Assembly: GCF_027484205.1 (NCBI RefSeq)
Contig: NZ_JAIXUB010000023.1
Coordinates: 1-64,000, forward strand
Reading direction: 5' to 3'
DNA: 64,000 nt
From: Flavobacterium sp.
GTDB taxonomy: Bacteria; Bacteroidota; Bacteroidia; Flavobacteriales; Flavobacteriaceae
Part shown: in pieces, positions 43,030-51,480 of the stretch
Layout of the letters: every line of letters begins with the position of its first letter
Position numbering within the stretch: the stretch's first letter is position 1
Made by a program: the position numbers and the translations under genes
The notes under the pieces: generated by a model
The model's database searches: none
Told to the model about the DNA's origin: nothing
The model's input: only the letters and a program-made list of their open reading frames with translations

Positions 43030-43956
43030 ATGACAGAACTTGAAAAATTTCAGGAATTGAAACAAAAAGTGCTTTTGAAATATCAAGAGCATCATCCTTT
43101 TTTTCAAGGAACTTGGAAGACGTTTAGTTCGCAGGATATTCAAAATTTGATTGGTTTAATTGAAGAAAAGTGTAAGCAAACCATTAGCGAAAAATGGATT
43201 TACATGCATTTAAAACCCGAAACCAACAACAAAATTCCACGAAAAGATATGCTGAATATTCTATCGGAATTTGTGGGTTTTTCAGGTTGGGATGAGTATT
43301 CATTTGAGGAGAAATTATTTGAATCTGTAAAATCTAAAGAACCAATTAAATCAAAAAATAGACTTTGGTTAACTCTTTTAATATTGATTTTTGCCGTTGT
43401 AATTGTGATTGTATTTTTTTTTAGAAATGAAGATTCAAAACCCAAAACAATTCAACTCAATAATGAATATACGAATGAAAAAGTCAATGCAGAAGAAGTT
43501 AAAGTTTTTGAGGTAAAAGATTCAGTCAAACAAGAATTAGAGATAAAAGAAGGTAAAGTTCAAGTTTCAAATAATGGTAATGAGAAATCAAAATTAGTCA
43601 TTCAAAGTCCGTTTTACGAACCGAAAACAGTTAATTTGGTAATGGGTGAACCATATAGTGGTCCAAGTCAAGTTGTATCTTTAAAACCCGATGATTATGC
43701 CATGATGCTTAAGGCTTTTATGTTATCAGATATTAAAGATTGGCAAACTAGAAAAGAGCAATTGAATAAAATATTATCAGATAATTTGGAGGTAATCGTG
43801 ATGTTGAAAGACGATTTGGGCGCAGAATATTTCAATAAAAGCGAGTTTTCACAAAAGTTGATTGTACCAACGGCTTCATTGAAAAAGATGAAGATTGTTG
43901 AAATTAAAAACGATGCTAATGATAAGATTCAGTTCATTAGAATCAAACAAGAATAA
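43030..43956 (+). CDS. Single-pass membrane protein of unknown function
   Basis: The 308-residue product has a cytoplasmic helical part (residues 1-105, TELEKFQELKQKVLLKYQEHHPFF...), one membrane segment (LWLTLLILIFAVVIVIVFFF, about 113-132) and an exported C-terminal part with alternating strands. It resembles an anti-sigma-like layout only in topology; no such motif was found. The ATG at 43030 was chosen over an upstream TTG. TACTTTTG at 43007-43014 is a -7-type box. The next gene starts one base after its stop. Confidence 0.7.
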   Translation: MTELEKFQELKQKVLLKYQEHHPFFQGTWKTFSSQDIQNLIGLIEEKCKQTISEKWIYMHLKPETNNKIPRKDMLNILSEFVGFSGWDEYSFEEKLFESVKSKEPIKSKNRLWLTLLILIFAVVIVIVFFFRNEDSKPKTIQLNNEYTNEKVNAEEVKVFEVKDSVKQELEIKEGKVQVSNNGNEKSKLVIQSPFYEPKTVNLVMGEPYSGPSQVVSLKPDDYAMMLKAFMLSDIKDWQTRKEQLNKILSDNLEVIVMLKDDLGAEYFNKSEFSQKLIVPTASLKKMKIVEIKNDANDKIQFIRIKQE

Positions 43957-43957
43957 A

Positions 43958-44521
43958 ATGAATAAGAAATTTTTACTTATAGTTGTATTTTTATGTAGCT
44001 TTTTTGTTGAAGCGCAATCCTCAATGAATGAAAGTGTTTCTGAAAAGAAAGCGGCAACGGCTAAGACTTTAAATAAAAGATTTTCTGCCAAAGTTTTGAA
44101 TGCTTATCAAGAAAATTCTAAAACTAAAGTAGAAGACTTATTTACTTATTTTCAGATGCTTACTGATGCTAAATTGAATGATGATTTTAAGAAGGAAGTA
44201 GTCAAAAATATCAATTTATTGTTTCAAAATCCGAATACAACAGTGATTGATTTCACTTCAGATTCTTTAGATAAAATTACGTTACAACAGTTTATTCAGA
44301 AGCTATTAATTTCTGAACCTATTTTATTTTCAGTTTCAGATGAAAGTAGATTTGATTCTGTTGAATATCAAAGTTGGAAAACAGGATACACTGTTTCAAG
44401 AACAAAATCTGGTATAGTTACTAAAACTAAAATTGTTCAAAAAGTATTTTTCTTTGAAACTCCAAAAATGTTTGGAGAAGAAACTAAAGTGGTTTTTTCT
44501 ACGATTTTGGGTGAAATGTAG
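43958..44521 (+). CDS. Secreted protein of unknown function
   Basis: The 187-residue product has a signal peptide (LLIVVFLCSFFVEAQ), an Ala/Lys-rich helix (SVSEKKAATAKTLNKRFSAKVLNAY) and a beta-rich end (VEYQSWKTGYTVSRTKSGIVTKTKIVQKVFFFE). No Cys remains in the mature part. It starts one base after the stop of the 43030 gene (TAA-A-ATG), so the two are co-translated and probably work together. No family was recognised. Confidence 0.72.
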   Translation: MNKKFLLIVVFLCSFFVEAQSSMNESVSEKKAATAKTLNKRFSAKVLNAYQENSKTKVEDLFTYFQMLTDAKLNDDFKKEVVKNINLLFQNPNTTVIDFTSDSLDKITLQQFIQKLLISEPILFSVSDESRFDSVEYQSWKTGYTVSRTKSGIVTKTKIVQKVFFFETPKMFGEETKVVFSTILGEM

Positions 44522-44544
44522 TTGCTTTATTAGTCTTATCGTTT

Positions 44545-44680
44545 TTTAACCACAAAGAAACATAGAACAATGAATTATAAAAAGAAAATTTTAGGCATTT
44601 CATTTTCACATAGCTATGTAATCTATCCAAATCGAAGATTCTTTTTTAAGATAAGCAATCTATGTTTCTATGTGGTAAAA
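44545..44680. repeat. Dispersed-repeat palindrome
   Basis: About 21 bases at 44545-44568 (core CACAAAGAAACATAGA) are nearly the inverted copy of 44659-44680 (core TCTATGTTTCTATGTGG). The 90-bp centre has no coding potential. This palindrome type is frequent between genes in Flavobacteriaceae as far as I recall. Here it lies between convergent genes. Confidence 0.7.
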
Positions 44681-44727
44681 TTTAAATTAAACAGTGAAGT
44701 TTATATGTGATTTTTGAAATGGTTTGC

Positions 44728-45396
44728 CTACTTGATATTTCTCAATGCTTCACGTTGGCTTAAAGGCTTTAAATTGGTTGAATTCACATATTCTAAAACA
44801 CCATTTGGATTAAAACGACTGTAATCTCTCAAAGCCCAACCAATTGCTTTTTGAATAAAAAATTCATTTGATTCTTTGTGTTTTTCACATTCTGATTTTA
44901 GTAAATCGAAATTGGTTTTTTCTTTATAACTCAGCTGAAAAATGATGGCACTTCGGTTCAACCACATGTTTTCAGAATTTGAAAATCGTTCAATAACTTC
45001 AAACGTTTCATTCGGAAATTGTTGCAAATAGCCACCTAATAAATATTTTGCCACAACATCAACAGAATCCCACCAAGAGTTTGTAATGATTAGATTTTCA
45101 ATTAATTTAACATCTTCTAAAACATAGTTTTTTTTGAATTCTTTGACCAATAAATCTATTGCGCATTGATGAAATTCTCGTTCATTTTTGTTGAATAATT
45201 CCCAAGCAATAGTTCTAAAATTGGCTTTAATATCCGTTTTATACTTTTCGTAATTCTCTTTAAAAATAGTTCTTCTTTCTTCGGTTTTAATTCCTAAAAA
45301 AGAGAAATTATTTTTCATATAATTTTCCATCGGAATGGCGATTTCACGATTGGCTTTTTGATGTAAATCGGTATTAAAATTAGTTATAAAATTCAT
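44728..45396 (-). CDS. AlkD-like DNA alkylation repair protein
   Basis: The 222-residue product is a HEAT-like helical DNA glycosylase of the AlkD family, which removes positively charged alkylated bases without flipping them. Its marks are LGIKTEERRTIFKENY, ITNSWWDSVDVVAKYLLG (with the conserved Trp and Asp), MWLNRSAIIFQLSYK and FFIQKAIGWALRDYSRFNP. The length is typical. Its start overlaps the stop of the AcpH-like gene by four bases (ATGA), so the two are translated together. Confidence 0.92.
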   Translation of the reverse strand: MNFITNFNTDLHQKANREIAIPMENYMKNNFSFLGIKTEERRTIFKENYEKYKTDIKANFRTIAWELFNKNEREFHQCAIDLLVKEFKKNYVLEDVKLIENLIITNSWWDSVDVVAKYLLGGYLQQFPNETFEVIERFSNSENMWLNRSAIIFQLSYKEKTNFDLLKSECEKHKESNEFFIQKAIGWALRDYSRFNPNGVLEYVNSTNLKPLSQREALRNIK

Positions 45397-45980
45397 TCTA
45401 ATTCTTTTAATTTCTCTTCACAATGATTTCGTAATTCCTCAAAAAACAAAGTAAATTCTTCTTCAAATTCGGAATAAAATTCTTGAACTTCAACAATCGA
45501 TTCTTGCATATTGGCGCGATGTTTTGTTCGGTAATCCATTTGGAATAAAATCATTTCTAAACCTGCTAATGACGCATAGCTAACCAACCAATTTCTGGCA
45601 ATCATATAAGGTAACATTCCTTTCGTTTTTTCTGTTAGAATTTCGTAATTATCTTGAAGTAATTTGTAAAAATTTGCGGAATAATCTTCTAGTTTTTCGT
45701 TAGAATAATTATTCCAATTCTTAGCTAAAAAATGGTCATAAACTATGTCCATAATCACACCAGAATAATGTCCGTATTTTTCGTGTAATCGATGTTTACT
45801 TTTTCTGTAAATGGGATGCGCATCTGTAAAAGTGTCAATGTAACGATGTAAAAGAATACCTTTTCGGATTTCATCAGGATAATCTAAGTAAGAATTTCCA
45901 CGAACGCTATCTGCCATAAAATTTCCAATTTTAAGCAAATCGTTGTTCCCAGAAAGATATATGTGAGCCAGGAAATTCAA
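45393..45980 (-). CDS. Acyl carrier protein phosphodiesterase (AcpH-like)
   Basis: The 195-residue product is an HD-like helical protein of the ACP phosphodiesterase family, which removes phosphopantetheine from ACP. It begins MNFLAHIYLSGNNDLLKIGNFMADSVRG and has GILLHRYIDTFTDAHPIYRKSK and MDIVYDHFLAKNW, which supply the metal-binding His and Asp residues. No signal peptide is present. It is the first gene of a two-gene unit with the AlkD-like protein, a combination without an obvious pathway link. Confidence 0.9.
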   Translation of the reverse strand: MNFLAHIYLSGNNDLLKIGNFMADSVRGNSYLDYPDEIRKGILLHRYIDTFTDAHPIYRKSKHRLHEKYGHYSGVIMDIVYDHFLAKNWNNYSNEKLEDYSANFYKLLQDNYEILTEKTKGMLPYMIARNWLVSYASLAGLEMILFQMDYRTKHRANMQESIVEVQEFYSEFEEEFTLFFEELRNHCEEKLKELE

Positions 45981-46003
45981 ATTTTTAAGTTTAAAAGTTT
46001 AAG

Positions 46004-46175
46004 GTTTATGAGTTTAAATGGTTTTGAATCCATCTTACTAACAAAACTTTTCTTAGTATTTGTATATGGTTTTGTAAATATATTAAATCTTTCAATGTTT
46101 TATTGAAATCCAAATCATAACTTTTTATATTTGTATTTTAGATGAGTTAACTCTTAAACATTTAAACTCATAAAC
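46004..46175. repeat. 17-bp inverted pair around the glmM promoter
   Basis: GTTTATGAGTTTAAATG (46004-46020) is the exact inverted copy of 46159-46175. The 138 bp between hold the promoter of the phosphohexomutase gene. The motif is built of AAACTC/TTAAAC steps and resembles a low-complexity repeat, so function is uncertain. Confidence 0.7.
46103..46133 (+). promoter_or_regulatory. Promoter of the phosphohexomutase gene
   Basis: TTG at 46103-46105 and TATATTTG at 46126-46133 are 20 bp apart, a perfect Bacteroidota promoter. The expected start of transcription is about 50 bp before the ATG. Confidence 0.82.
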
Positions 46176-46190
46176 TCTTAAACAAAAAAA

Positions 46191-47579
46191 ATGACATTAA
46201 TAAAATCAATATCAGGAATTCGTGGAACTATTGGCGGAAAAGTTGGTGATAATCTAACACCAGTTGACGCAGTAAAATTTGCTTCGGCTTATGGAACTTT
46301 TCTAAAAAATAATAGCTCAAAAGATAAATTAACTGTTGTAATTGGCCGTGATGCAAGAATTTCGGGTTCAATGATTCATAATTTGGTTCAAAATACATTA
46401 ATAGGATTAGGAATAAATGTTATTGATTTGGGACTTTCTACAACGCCAACTGTTGAAGTAGCTGTTCCATTGGAAAAAGCTGATGGTGGAATTATCTTGA
46501 CAGCTTCTCATAATCCAAAACAATGGAATGCTCTTAAATTATTGAATGCAAAAGGTGAATTTTTGAATGGTGATGATGGTGCAAAGATTTTAGAAATTGC
46601 TGAAACAGAAGCCTTTGATTTTGTTGATGTAGATTCGTTGGGAGAAATTACGACTAATGATTCTTATATGGATATTCACATTGATGAAGTTCTAGAATTA
46701 CCTTTAGTTGATGCTGATTTGGTTAAAACCAAAAAATATAAAGTAGTTGTAGATGCTGTAAATTCTACTGGTGGAATTATAATTCCGAATTTGTTAGAGC
46801 AAATGGGTGTTGAAGTGGTTAAATTATACTGCGAACCAAATGGTCATTTTCCGCACAATCCAGAACCATTGAAAGAGCATTTGGGTGACATTTGTAAATT
46901 AGTTGTAGAAGAAAAAGCTGATTTCGGAATTGTAGTCGATCCAGATGTTGACAGATTAGCGTTTATATCGAACGATGGAGAAATGTTTGGTGAAGAATAT
47001 ACTTTGGTAGCTATTGCCGATTACGTTTTGAGCAAAACTCCAGGAAATACAGTTTCTAACATGAGTTCGTCTCGTGCTTTAAGAGATATTACTAACATAC
47101 ACAACGGAAGTTATCAAGCAAGTGCTGTTGGAGAAGTAAATGTAGTAGAATTGATGAAAAAAACCAATGCCATTATTGGTGGAGAAGGAAATGGCGGAAT
47201 TATTTATCCAGAATTGCATTACGGAAGAGATAGTTTAGTAGGAGTTGCATTGTTTTTAACTTATTTAGCAAATCAAGAAAAAACGGTTGCCGAATTACGA
47301 GCAAGTTATCCACAATATTACATGAGTAAAAATAAAATAGAATTGACACCTCAAATTGATGTTGATGCTATTTTAGTTGCAATGACCGAAAAGTATAAAT
47401 CAGAGGATATTACTACTATTGATGGAGTAAAAATTGATTTTGCAACAGAATGGGTTCATTTAAGAAAATCGAATACTGAACCAATAATCAGAATTTATAC
47501 TGAAGCTCCAACGCAAGCTGAAGCCGATACATTAGCGTTTAGAATTATTGATGAGATTAAAGCAGTTGCGGGAATTTAG
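46191..47579 (+). CDS. glmM: Phosphoglucosamine mutase (GlmM-type phosphohexomutase)
   Basis: The 462-residue product is an alpha-D-phosphohexomutase. It has SISGIRGTIGG at the start, the phosphoserine loop TASHNP (Ser106), the Mg loop DPDVDR (250-255), the sugar-binding loop GEGNGG and the phosphate loop RKSNTEPI near the end. In this phylum the enzyme converts glucosamine-6-P to glucosamine-1-P for cell-wall precursors; phosphomannomutase activity cannot be excluded from sequence. It has its own promoter. One base after the stop starts the putAbiC-like gene, which thus shares the transcript. Confidence 0.9.
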   Translation: MTLIKSISGIRGTIGGKVGDNLTPVDAVKFASAYGTFLKNNSSKDKLTVVIGRDARISGSMIHNLVQNTLIGLGINVIDLGLSTTPTVEVAVPLEKADGGIILTASHNPKQWNALKLLNAKGEFLNGDDGAKILEIAETEAFDFVDVDSLGEITTNDSYMDIHIDEVLELPLVDADLVKTKKYKVVVDAVNSTGGIIIPNLLEQMGVEVVKLYCEPNGHFPHNPEPLKEHLGDICKLVVEEKADFGIVVDPDVDRLAFISNDGEMFGEEYTLVAIADYVLSKTPGNTVSNMSSSRALRDITNIHNGSYQASAVGEVNVVELMKKTNAIIGGEGNGGIIYPELHYGRDSLVGVALFLTYLANQEKTVAELRASYPQYYMSKNKIELTPQIDVDAILVAMTEKYKSEDITTIDGVKIDFATEWVHLRKSNTEPIIRIYTEAPTQAEADTLAFRIIDEIKAVAGI

Positions 47580-47580
47580 T

Positions 47581-48972
47581 ATGAGAAATGATATAAATTT
47601 TTGGGACAAGTTTTTTCTTAATTCACATAAATTAAAATACTTTTTTTTTCACTTTAGTATTTTAGCATTTTTTATAACATCAAGTCTTATTTTTTTTAAT
47701 ACTAACTGGTGGATTCAAGTAGTTTTAATTTTTTTTTACATTTTATTTAATGTAATTATTTTTAAAGTTATTATAAAAAGAATAGTTAGTATGCCTAATT
47801 CAAGTACTTTGAAAAAAGGAGATAGTAAACTTGAATATAAGATTGTTGTTTATATTAATCTATGTCTTTTTTTATTTTATCTAATTACTCACTATGAATT
47901 TAATATTTCCCCTTTTAGATTTGACTTAGTAAATAATTCTTTGTTTTTTGATGCAGTTACTCAAAAAATAGGAGCTACATTTACAGGTATTTTATCACCA
48001 TTATTTGCTTTATTAGCAGGATATTTAACTTATATAGCTTTTAGAAATCAACAGATACAGAATGTTATTAATAGGTAATATGAGGCTATAAAATTTCATA
48101 GAGATAATTTAAAAGAAATTAAGAAAGAAAAAACTAATTCCGGAAAGTTTGAAGGAAGAAGAGTTTTTATTGAATTTTTTAATGAAATTAAAATTAGTTA
48201 CTTTTTCGTTAATGAATTTTATAAAGATAAAAATGTTATTGAAAAATATAATCCGAATTGGATTAATAAAGAATGGGAAATTCAAAATATTTCTTATTTG
48301 CTTTTCTTTTTTGGAATTAAGGATGATTCCATTAACTCTAATATATTTCAAGCTGCTTTTATTCATAATGAAGATTTAGTTTTAAGAGAGCAAGAGATTT
48401 ATTCATTAGTTGAATATTTAAAAGAAAATGTTAGAGAAAATAAATTAGAGGATAAAAAAATGTATTGTTTTGGTATTACTATAAATGATAGAATTGATAA
48501 AATAGATTTTTTTTATGAGCCATTTTGTGGTCATCAGAATAGGTTAGGTCATTACTTTAGACATTTATTTGGAATTGCAAAAATGCTTAGGAGAAATGCT
48601 GAACTTGAAGATTCATTTTTTAGCAGTGTATTAAAAAATCAATTATCAAATTACGAACAAGTTTTACTCTATTATAATTCATGTAGTTCAATAGGAATCA
48701 ATTGGTTTAGATTAGGATTTATTCAAGAGTTTTCTTTAATACACAATATGCCATTTAATTTGTTAAATTTTGGTTTTTCTCCCAAGATTGATTCTAAATT
48801 AAATTCTTTTTTTAATTACAAATGGGAGGAAGAATGGAAAGCTTGGAGTGAAAAAAATGATAGAGAAAATATTGAAAAGAATTATTTTGAATGGGATGAA
48901 ACTGCAATAGCAACTAAAAGAATATTAGATTTTTTTCAACAAGAATCCATAAATCAAATAATATCAAAATAA
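47581..48972 (+). pseudogene. putAbiC-type putative phage abortive-infection gene with one in-frame stop
   Basis: The frame from the ATG at 47581 stops at TAA 48076-48078 after 165 codons, then continues open in the same frame to 48972 (463 codons in all). The N part has four membrane segments (KYFFFHFSILAFFITSSLIFF and others). The C part has GRRVFIEFFNEIK, HYFRHLFGIAKMLRRN and NQLSNYEQVLLYYNSCS, the typical putAbiC segments. No frameshift is present: a single nonsense codon separates the halves. Base composition equals the neighbourhood. It lies one base after the phosphohexomutase stop. Function would be phage defence by growth arrest, inferred from family name only. Confidence 0.85.
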
Positions 48973-48977
48973 TTTTT

Positions 48978-50582
48978 ATGCCTGTCAAGATTCAAAAACT
49001 ACTTTTATTTTTTATTATTGTTGTATTTTTCTCCAACTGTAAATCGGTGGAACGTTATAACTCTGAATTATCACAACCTATTCCTGTTGAAAAACTTCAA
49101 AAAGATATTGATTATACACAACGAAAACTGAATCGATTGTATCCTAATTTGCATGGATATATTTCTAAAGAAAAGCTTGATTATAAATTTGATAGTATTA
49201 GAAATGTAGTCAACAAACCTATGACGAGCAAGGAGTTTTATTTTGTGATTAGTCCTGTAATTTCGTCTGTTCGTCAAGGACACATGACAATGACGCCAGT
49301 ATTACCAAAAGTTACTAAGAAAGAAAACAAACGCATGAAAAAAGCAGGTGATGGACCAATGTCGCAGTTTTTTTATGAATGGGAAAACGACAAATTATTT
49401 ATCACTCAAAATAAATCGGCTAACAAAAAAATCAAACTTGGTAGTGAAGTTATTTCTGTGAATGGTATTCAACCTCAAGCAATTTATAATAAATACAAAA
49501 AAAGTCTTGTATCTGATGGTTTTAATACGACGTATCTTAGAAAATCATTTTCTAAACGATACACTATTTTTATGACTAATGAAATTGGAATTAATGATAG
49601 TTTGAAATTTGTTTTTAAAGAAAAAGATTCTGTTTTTGAGCAAGTTATTTCAAGATTTAAAAAAGATAACAAAGTAGGAGTAAAGGTTAAAACTAAAGTA
49701 AAATCAGTTGATTCAGTTAAAACTGCAGTTAAAAAACCAGTAGACAAGAAAAAATTAAAAGAAGAGAATAAGTTCAATAAAATTTATGGTTACAATAAAC
49801 TGTTAAACGAGTATGCTAAAAGTTTAAAGTTTTTTCAATCTGATAGTTCTGTTGCAATTTTAAGAGTTAAAAATTTTTCGGATGGAATTCATAAAAAAGC
49901 TTATGAAGCTATTTTTGATTCGATTAAAAAGAAAAATATCAAAAATTTAATTATTGATATACGTGACAATCCAGGCGGAAAAGTTGCTGATGCTGTTGAT
50001 TTATATTCGCATTTAACAAATAAAGAGTTTGTCATTTTGCAACCTGCCATTGTTACTTCTAAAACCAGTTTGTGGAAGTTAGGTTTATTTAGAAACATAC
50101 CAAAATTGTCTTATCCATTTGCGGCGGCTTTTTATCCTTTTTATATGGGATTTTCATATTTTAGAACTACCAAAAATAATGATGGAACGTATCAATACAA
50201 ATTAATAGGTTCGAAAAAACGACCTAATGCAGAAAATTATTTTGATGGAAAAATTTATGTTTTGATTAATGGAGGAAGTTTTTCAGCATCGTGTATTTTA
50301 TCGGCTTCGTTGAAAGCAAATCCTAATGTAACATTTGTTGGAGAGGAAACAGGCGGAGCTTTTAACGGAACAGTTGCTGGAATTATGCCTGTAGTTGATT
50401 TACCAAATTCTAAAATTCCATTGCGATTGGGATTAATGGATATAAAAACTATCAATCAAACGGAAGTTGACGGAAGAGGAGTTTTTCCTGATGTTGAAAT
50501 TCCATTAACGGTAAGTGATAAAGTCAAAAACAAAGATCCTCAATTAGATTGGATTTTGGATGATATAAAGAAAAAACGCTGA
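48978..50582 (+). CDS. S41-family serine peptidase (lipoprotein)
   Basis: The 534-residue product has a lipobox (FIIVVFFSNCK, lipid Cys at 21), an N-terminal helical domain, a PDZ-like part (KLGSEVISVNGIQPQAIYNKY) and a C-terminal-processing-peptidase domain from about residue 290 (SVAILRVKNFSDGIHKKAYEAIF, LIIDIRDNPGGKVADAVDLYSHL). The probable nucleophile is Ser436 in NGGSFSASC, with GEETGGAFNGTVAG after it. A Lys/Val-rich insert (residues 228-265) splits the PDZ-like and catalytic parts. It probably acts in the periplasm or on the surface. It follows the broken abortive-infection gene by five bases. Confidence 0.9.
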   Translation: MPVKIQKLLLFFIIVVFFSNCKSVERYNSELSQPIPVEKLQKDIDYTQRKLNRLYPNLHGYISKEKLDYKFDSIRNVVNKPMTSKEFYFVISPVISSVRQGHMTMTPVLPKVTKKENKRMKKAGDGPMSQFFYEWENDKLFITQNKSANKKIKLGSEVISVNGIQPQAIYNKYKKSLVSDGFNTTYLRKSFSKRYTIFMTNEIGINDSLKFVFKEKDSVFEQVISRFKKDNKVGVKVKTKVKSVDSVKTAVKKPVDKKKLKEENKFNKIYGYNKLLNEYAKSLKFFQSDSSVAILRVKNFSDGIHKKAYEAIFDSIKKKNIKNLIIDIRDNPGGKVADAVDLYSHLTNKEFVILQPAIVTSKTSLWKLGLFRNIPKLSYPFAAAFYPFYMGFSYFRTTKNNDGTYQYKLIGSKKRPNAENYFDGKIYVLINGGSFSASCILSASLKANPNVTFVGEETGGAFNGTVAGIMPVVDLPNSKIPLRLGLMDIKTINQTEVDGRGVFPDVEIPLTVSDKVKNKDPQLDWILDDIKKKR

Positions 50583-50599
50583 AATTAATCAGCGTTTTT
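50572..50599. terminator. Bidirectional terminator between convergent genes
   Basis: AAAAACGCTGA (50572-50582) and TCAGCGTTTTT (50589-50599) form an 11-bp stem with A and T runs on either side. It overlaps the S41 stop codon. Confidence 0.9.
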
Positions 50600-50609
50600 A
50601 AAATTAAAT

Positions 50610-51047
50610 TTATTGAGGTTTTTCATCAAAATTTATCATCCAACCAATACCAAATTTATCGGTGAACATCCCAAAATAAGCACCCCAAAATGTTTTTGTC
50701 ATTGGCATTATAACTGTTCCGCTAGCAGAAAGACCATCAAATAATCTGTCAGCTTCTCCAGTACTTTCTGTATTAATGGATATCGAAATGTTAGTACCAA
50801 TTACAACATCACCACTTTGACTTGTGCTATCGCTTCCCATTAATACGGTTTCTGAACTTATTGGTAACGAAACATGCATGATTCTATTTGCTTCTTCTTC
50901 ACTTGGTTTTGGTGCGTTTGGATTGTCAGAAGGCATTTCGCCAAATCTTCCCATATAAGGAAATTCTCCGCCAAAAACTGATTTGTAAAATAGAAATGCT
51001 TCTTCACAATTTCCATTAAAAATTAAATAAGGATTTACTGTTGCCAT
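50610..51047 (-). CDS. VOC-family (PhnB-like) protein
   Basis: The 145-residue product is a PhnB-type VOC domain: VNPYLIFNGNCEEAFLFYKSVFGGEFPYM at the start, then IMHVSLPISSETVLMGSD, and WGAYFGMFTDKFGIGWMINF at the end. The metal ligands of catalytic VOC enzymes are partly absent, as is usual in PhnB-like proteins. It is cytoplasmic and the role is unknown. The DUF1801 gene lies 23 bases upstream on the same strand and is probably in the same transcript. Confidence 0.9.
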   Translation of the reverse strand: MATVNPYLIFNGNCEEAFLFYKSVFGGEFPYMGRFGEMPSDNPNAPKPSEEEANRIMHVSLPISSETVLMGSDSTSQSGDVVIGTNISISINTESTGEADRLFDGLSASGTVIMPMTKTFWGAYFGMFTDKFGIGWMINFDEKPQ

Positions 51048-51070
51048 TTTTTAGAGTACTATTTAATGTG

Positions 51071-51442
51071 TTATTTTTTCTTATTATTAGATTTTTCTAT
51101 ATTTTCTTTAATTCTAAATTCGGTTATTTTCTTTATTAAATCATAGGGAATTTCTTCATCAAGTTGAAATTGAATAGTTCCTTTTGAGGTGTTGTATTTT
51201 GATAATTCTGATTTGAAATGTTCCACACCACTTGCTCCAGGATAAAAACCAATATGATTTTTATAAGCTGCAAAATGTACTAAATTTCCATGAAGTTTGA
51301 ATGTTGGAATGCCATAACTAATTTTCTCTTCAGCATTAGGAGCAATGGTTCTAATTAATTGACGAATTTTTTCAAGAATCAATACATTTTTTTCAGATTG
51401 TAACTTGATATAATCGTCAATTGTTTTAAAATCAGTATTCAT
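51071..51442 (-). CDS. DUF1801 (YdhG-like) protein
   Basis: The 123-residue product carries the DUF1801 pattern: IDDYIKLQSEKNVLILEKIRQLIRTIAPNAEEKISYGIPTFKL at the start, then LVHFAAYKNHIGFYPGASGVEHF and GTIQFQLDEEIPYDLIKKI. The fold is a small alpha/beta sandwich similar to iron-chaperone-like YdhG, but function is not established. The basic tail (NIEKSNNKKK) is unremarkable. It is probably co-transcribed with the VOC gene downstream. Confidence 0.9.
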   Translation of the reverse strand: MNTDFKTIDDYIKLQSEKNVLILEKIRQLIRTIAPNAEEKISYGIPTFKLHGNLVHFAAYKNHIGFYPGASGVEHFKSELSKYNTSKGTIQFQLDEEIPYDLIKKITEFRIKENIEKSNNKKK

Positions 51443-51480
51443 TTAACAAGTATTTGATGAAACTAAACTATAAAAAATAA

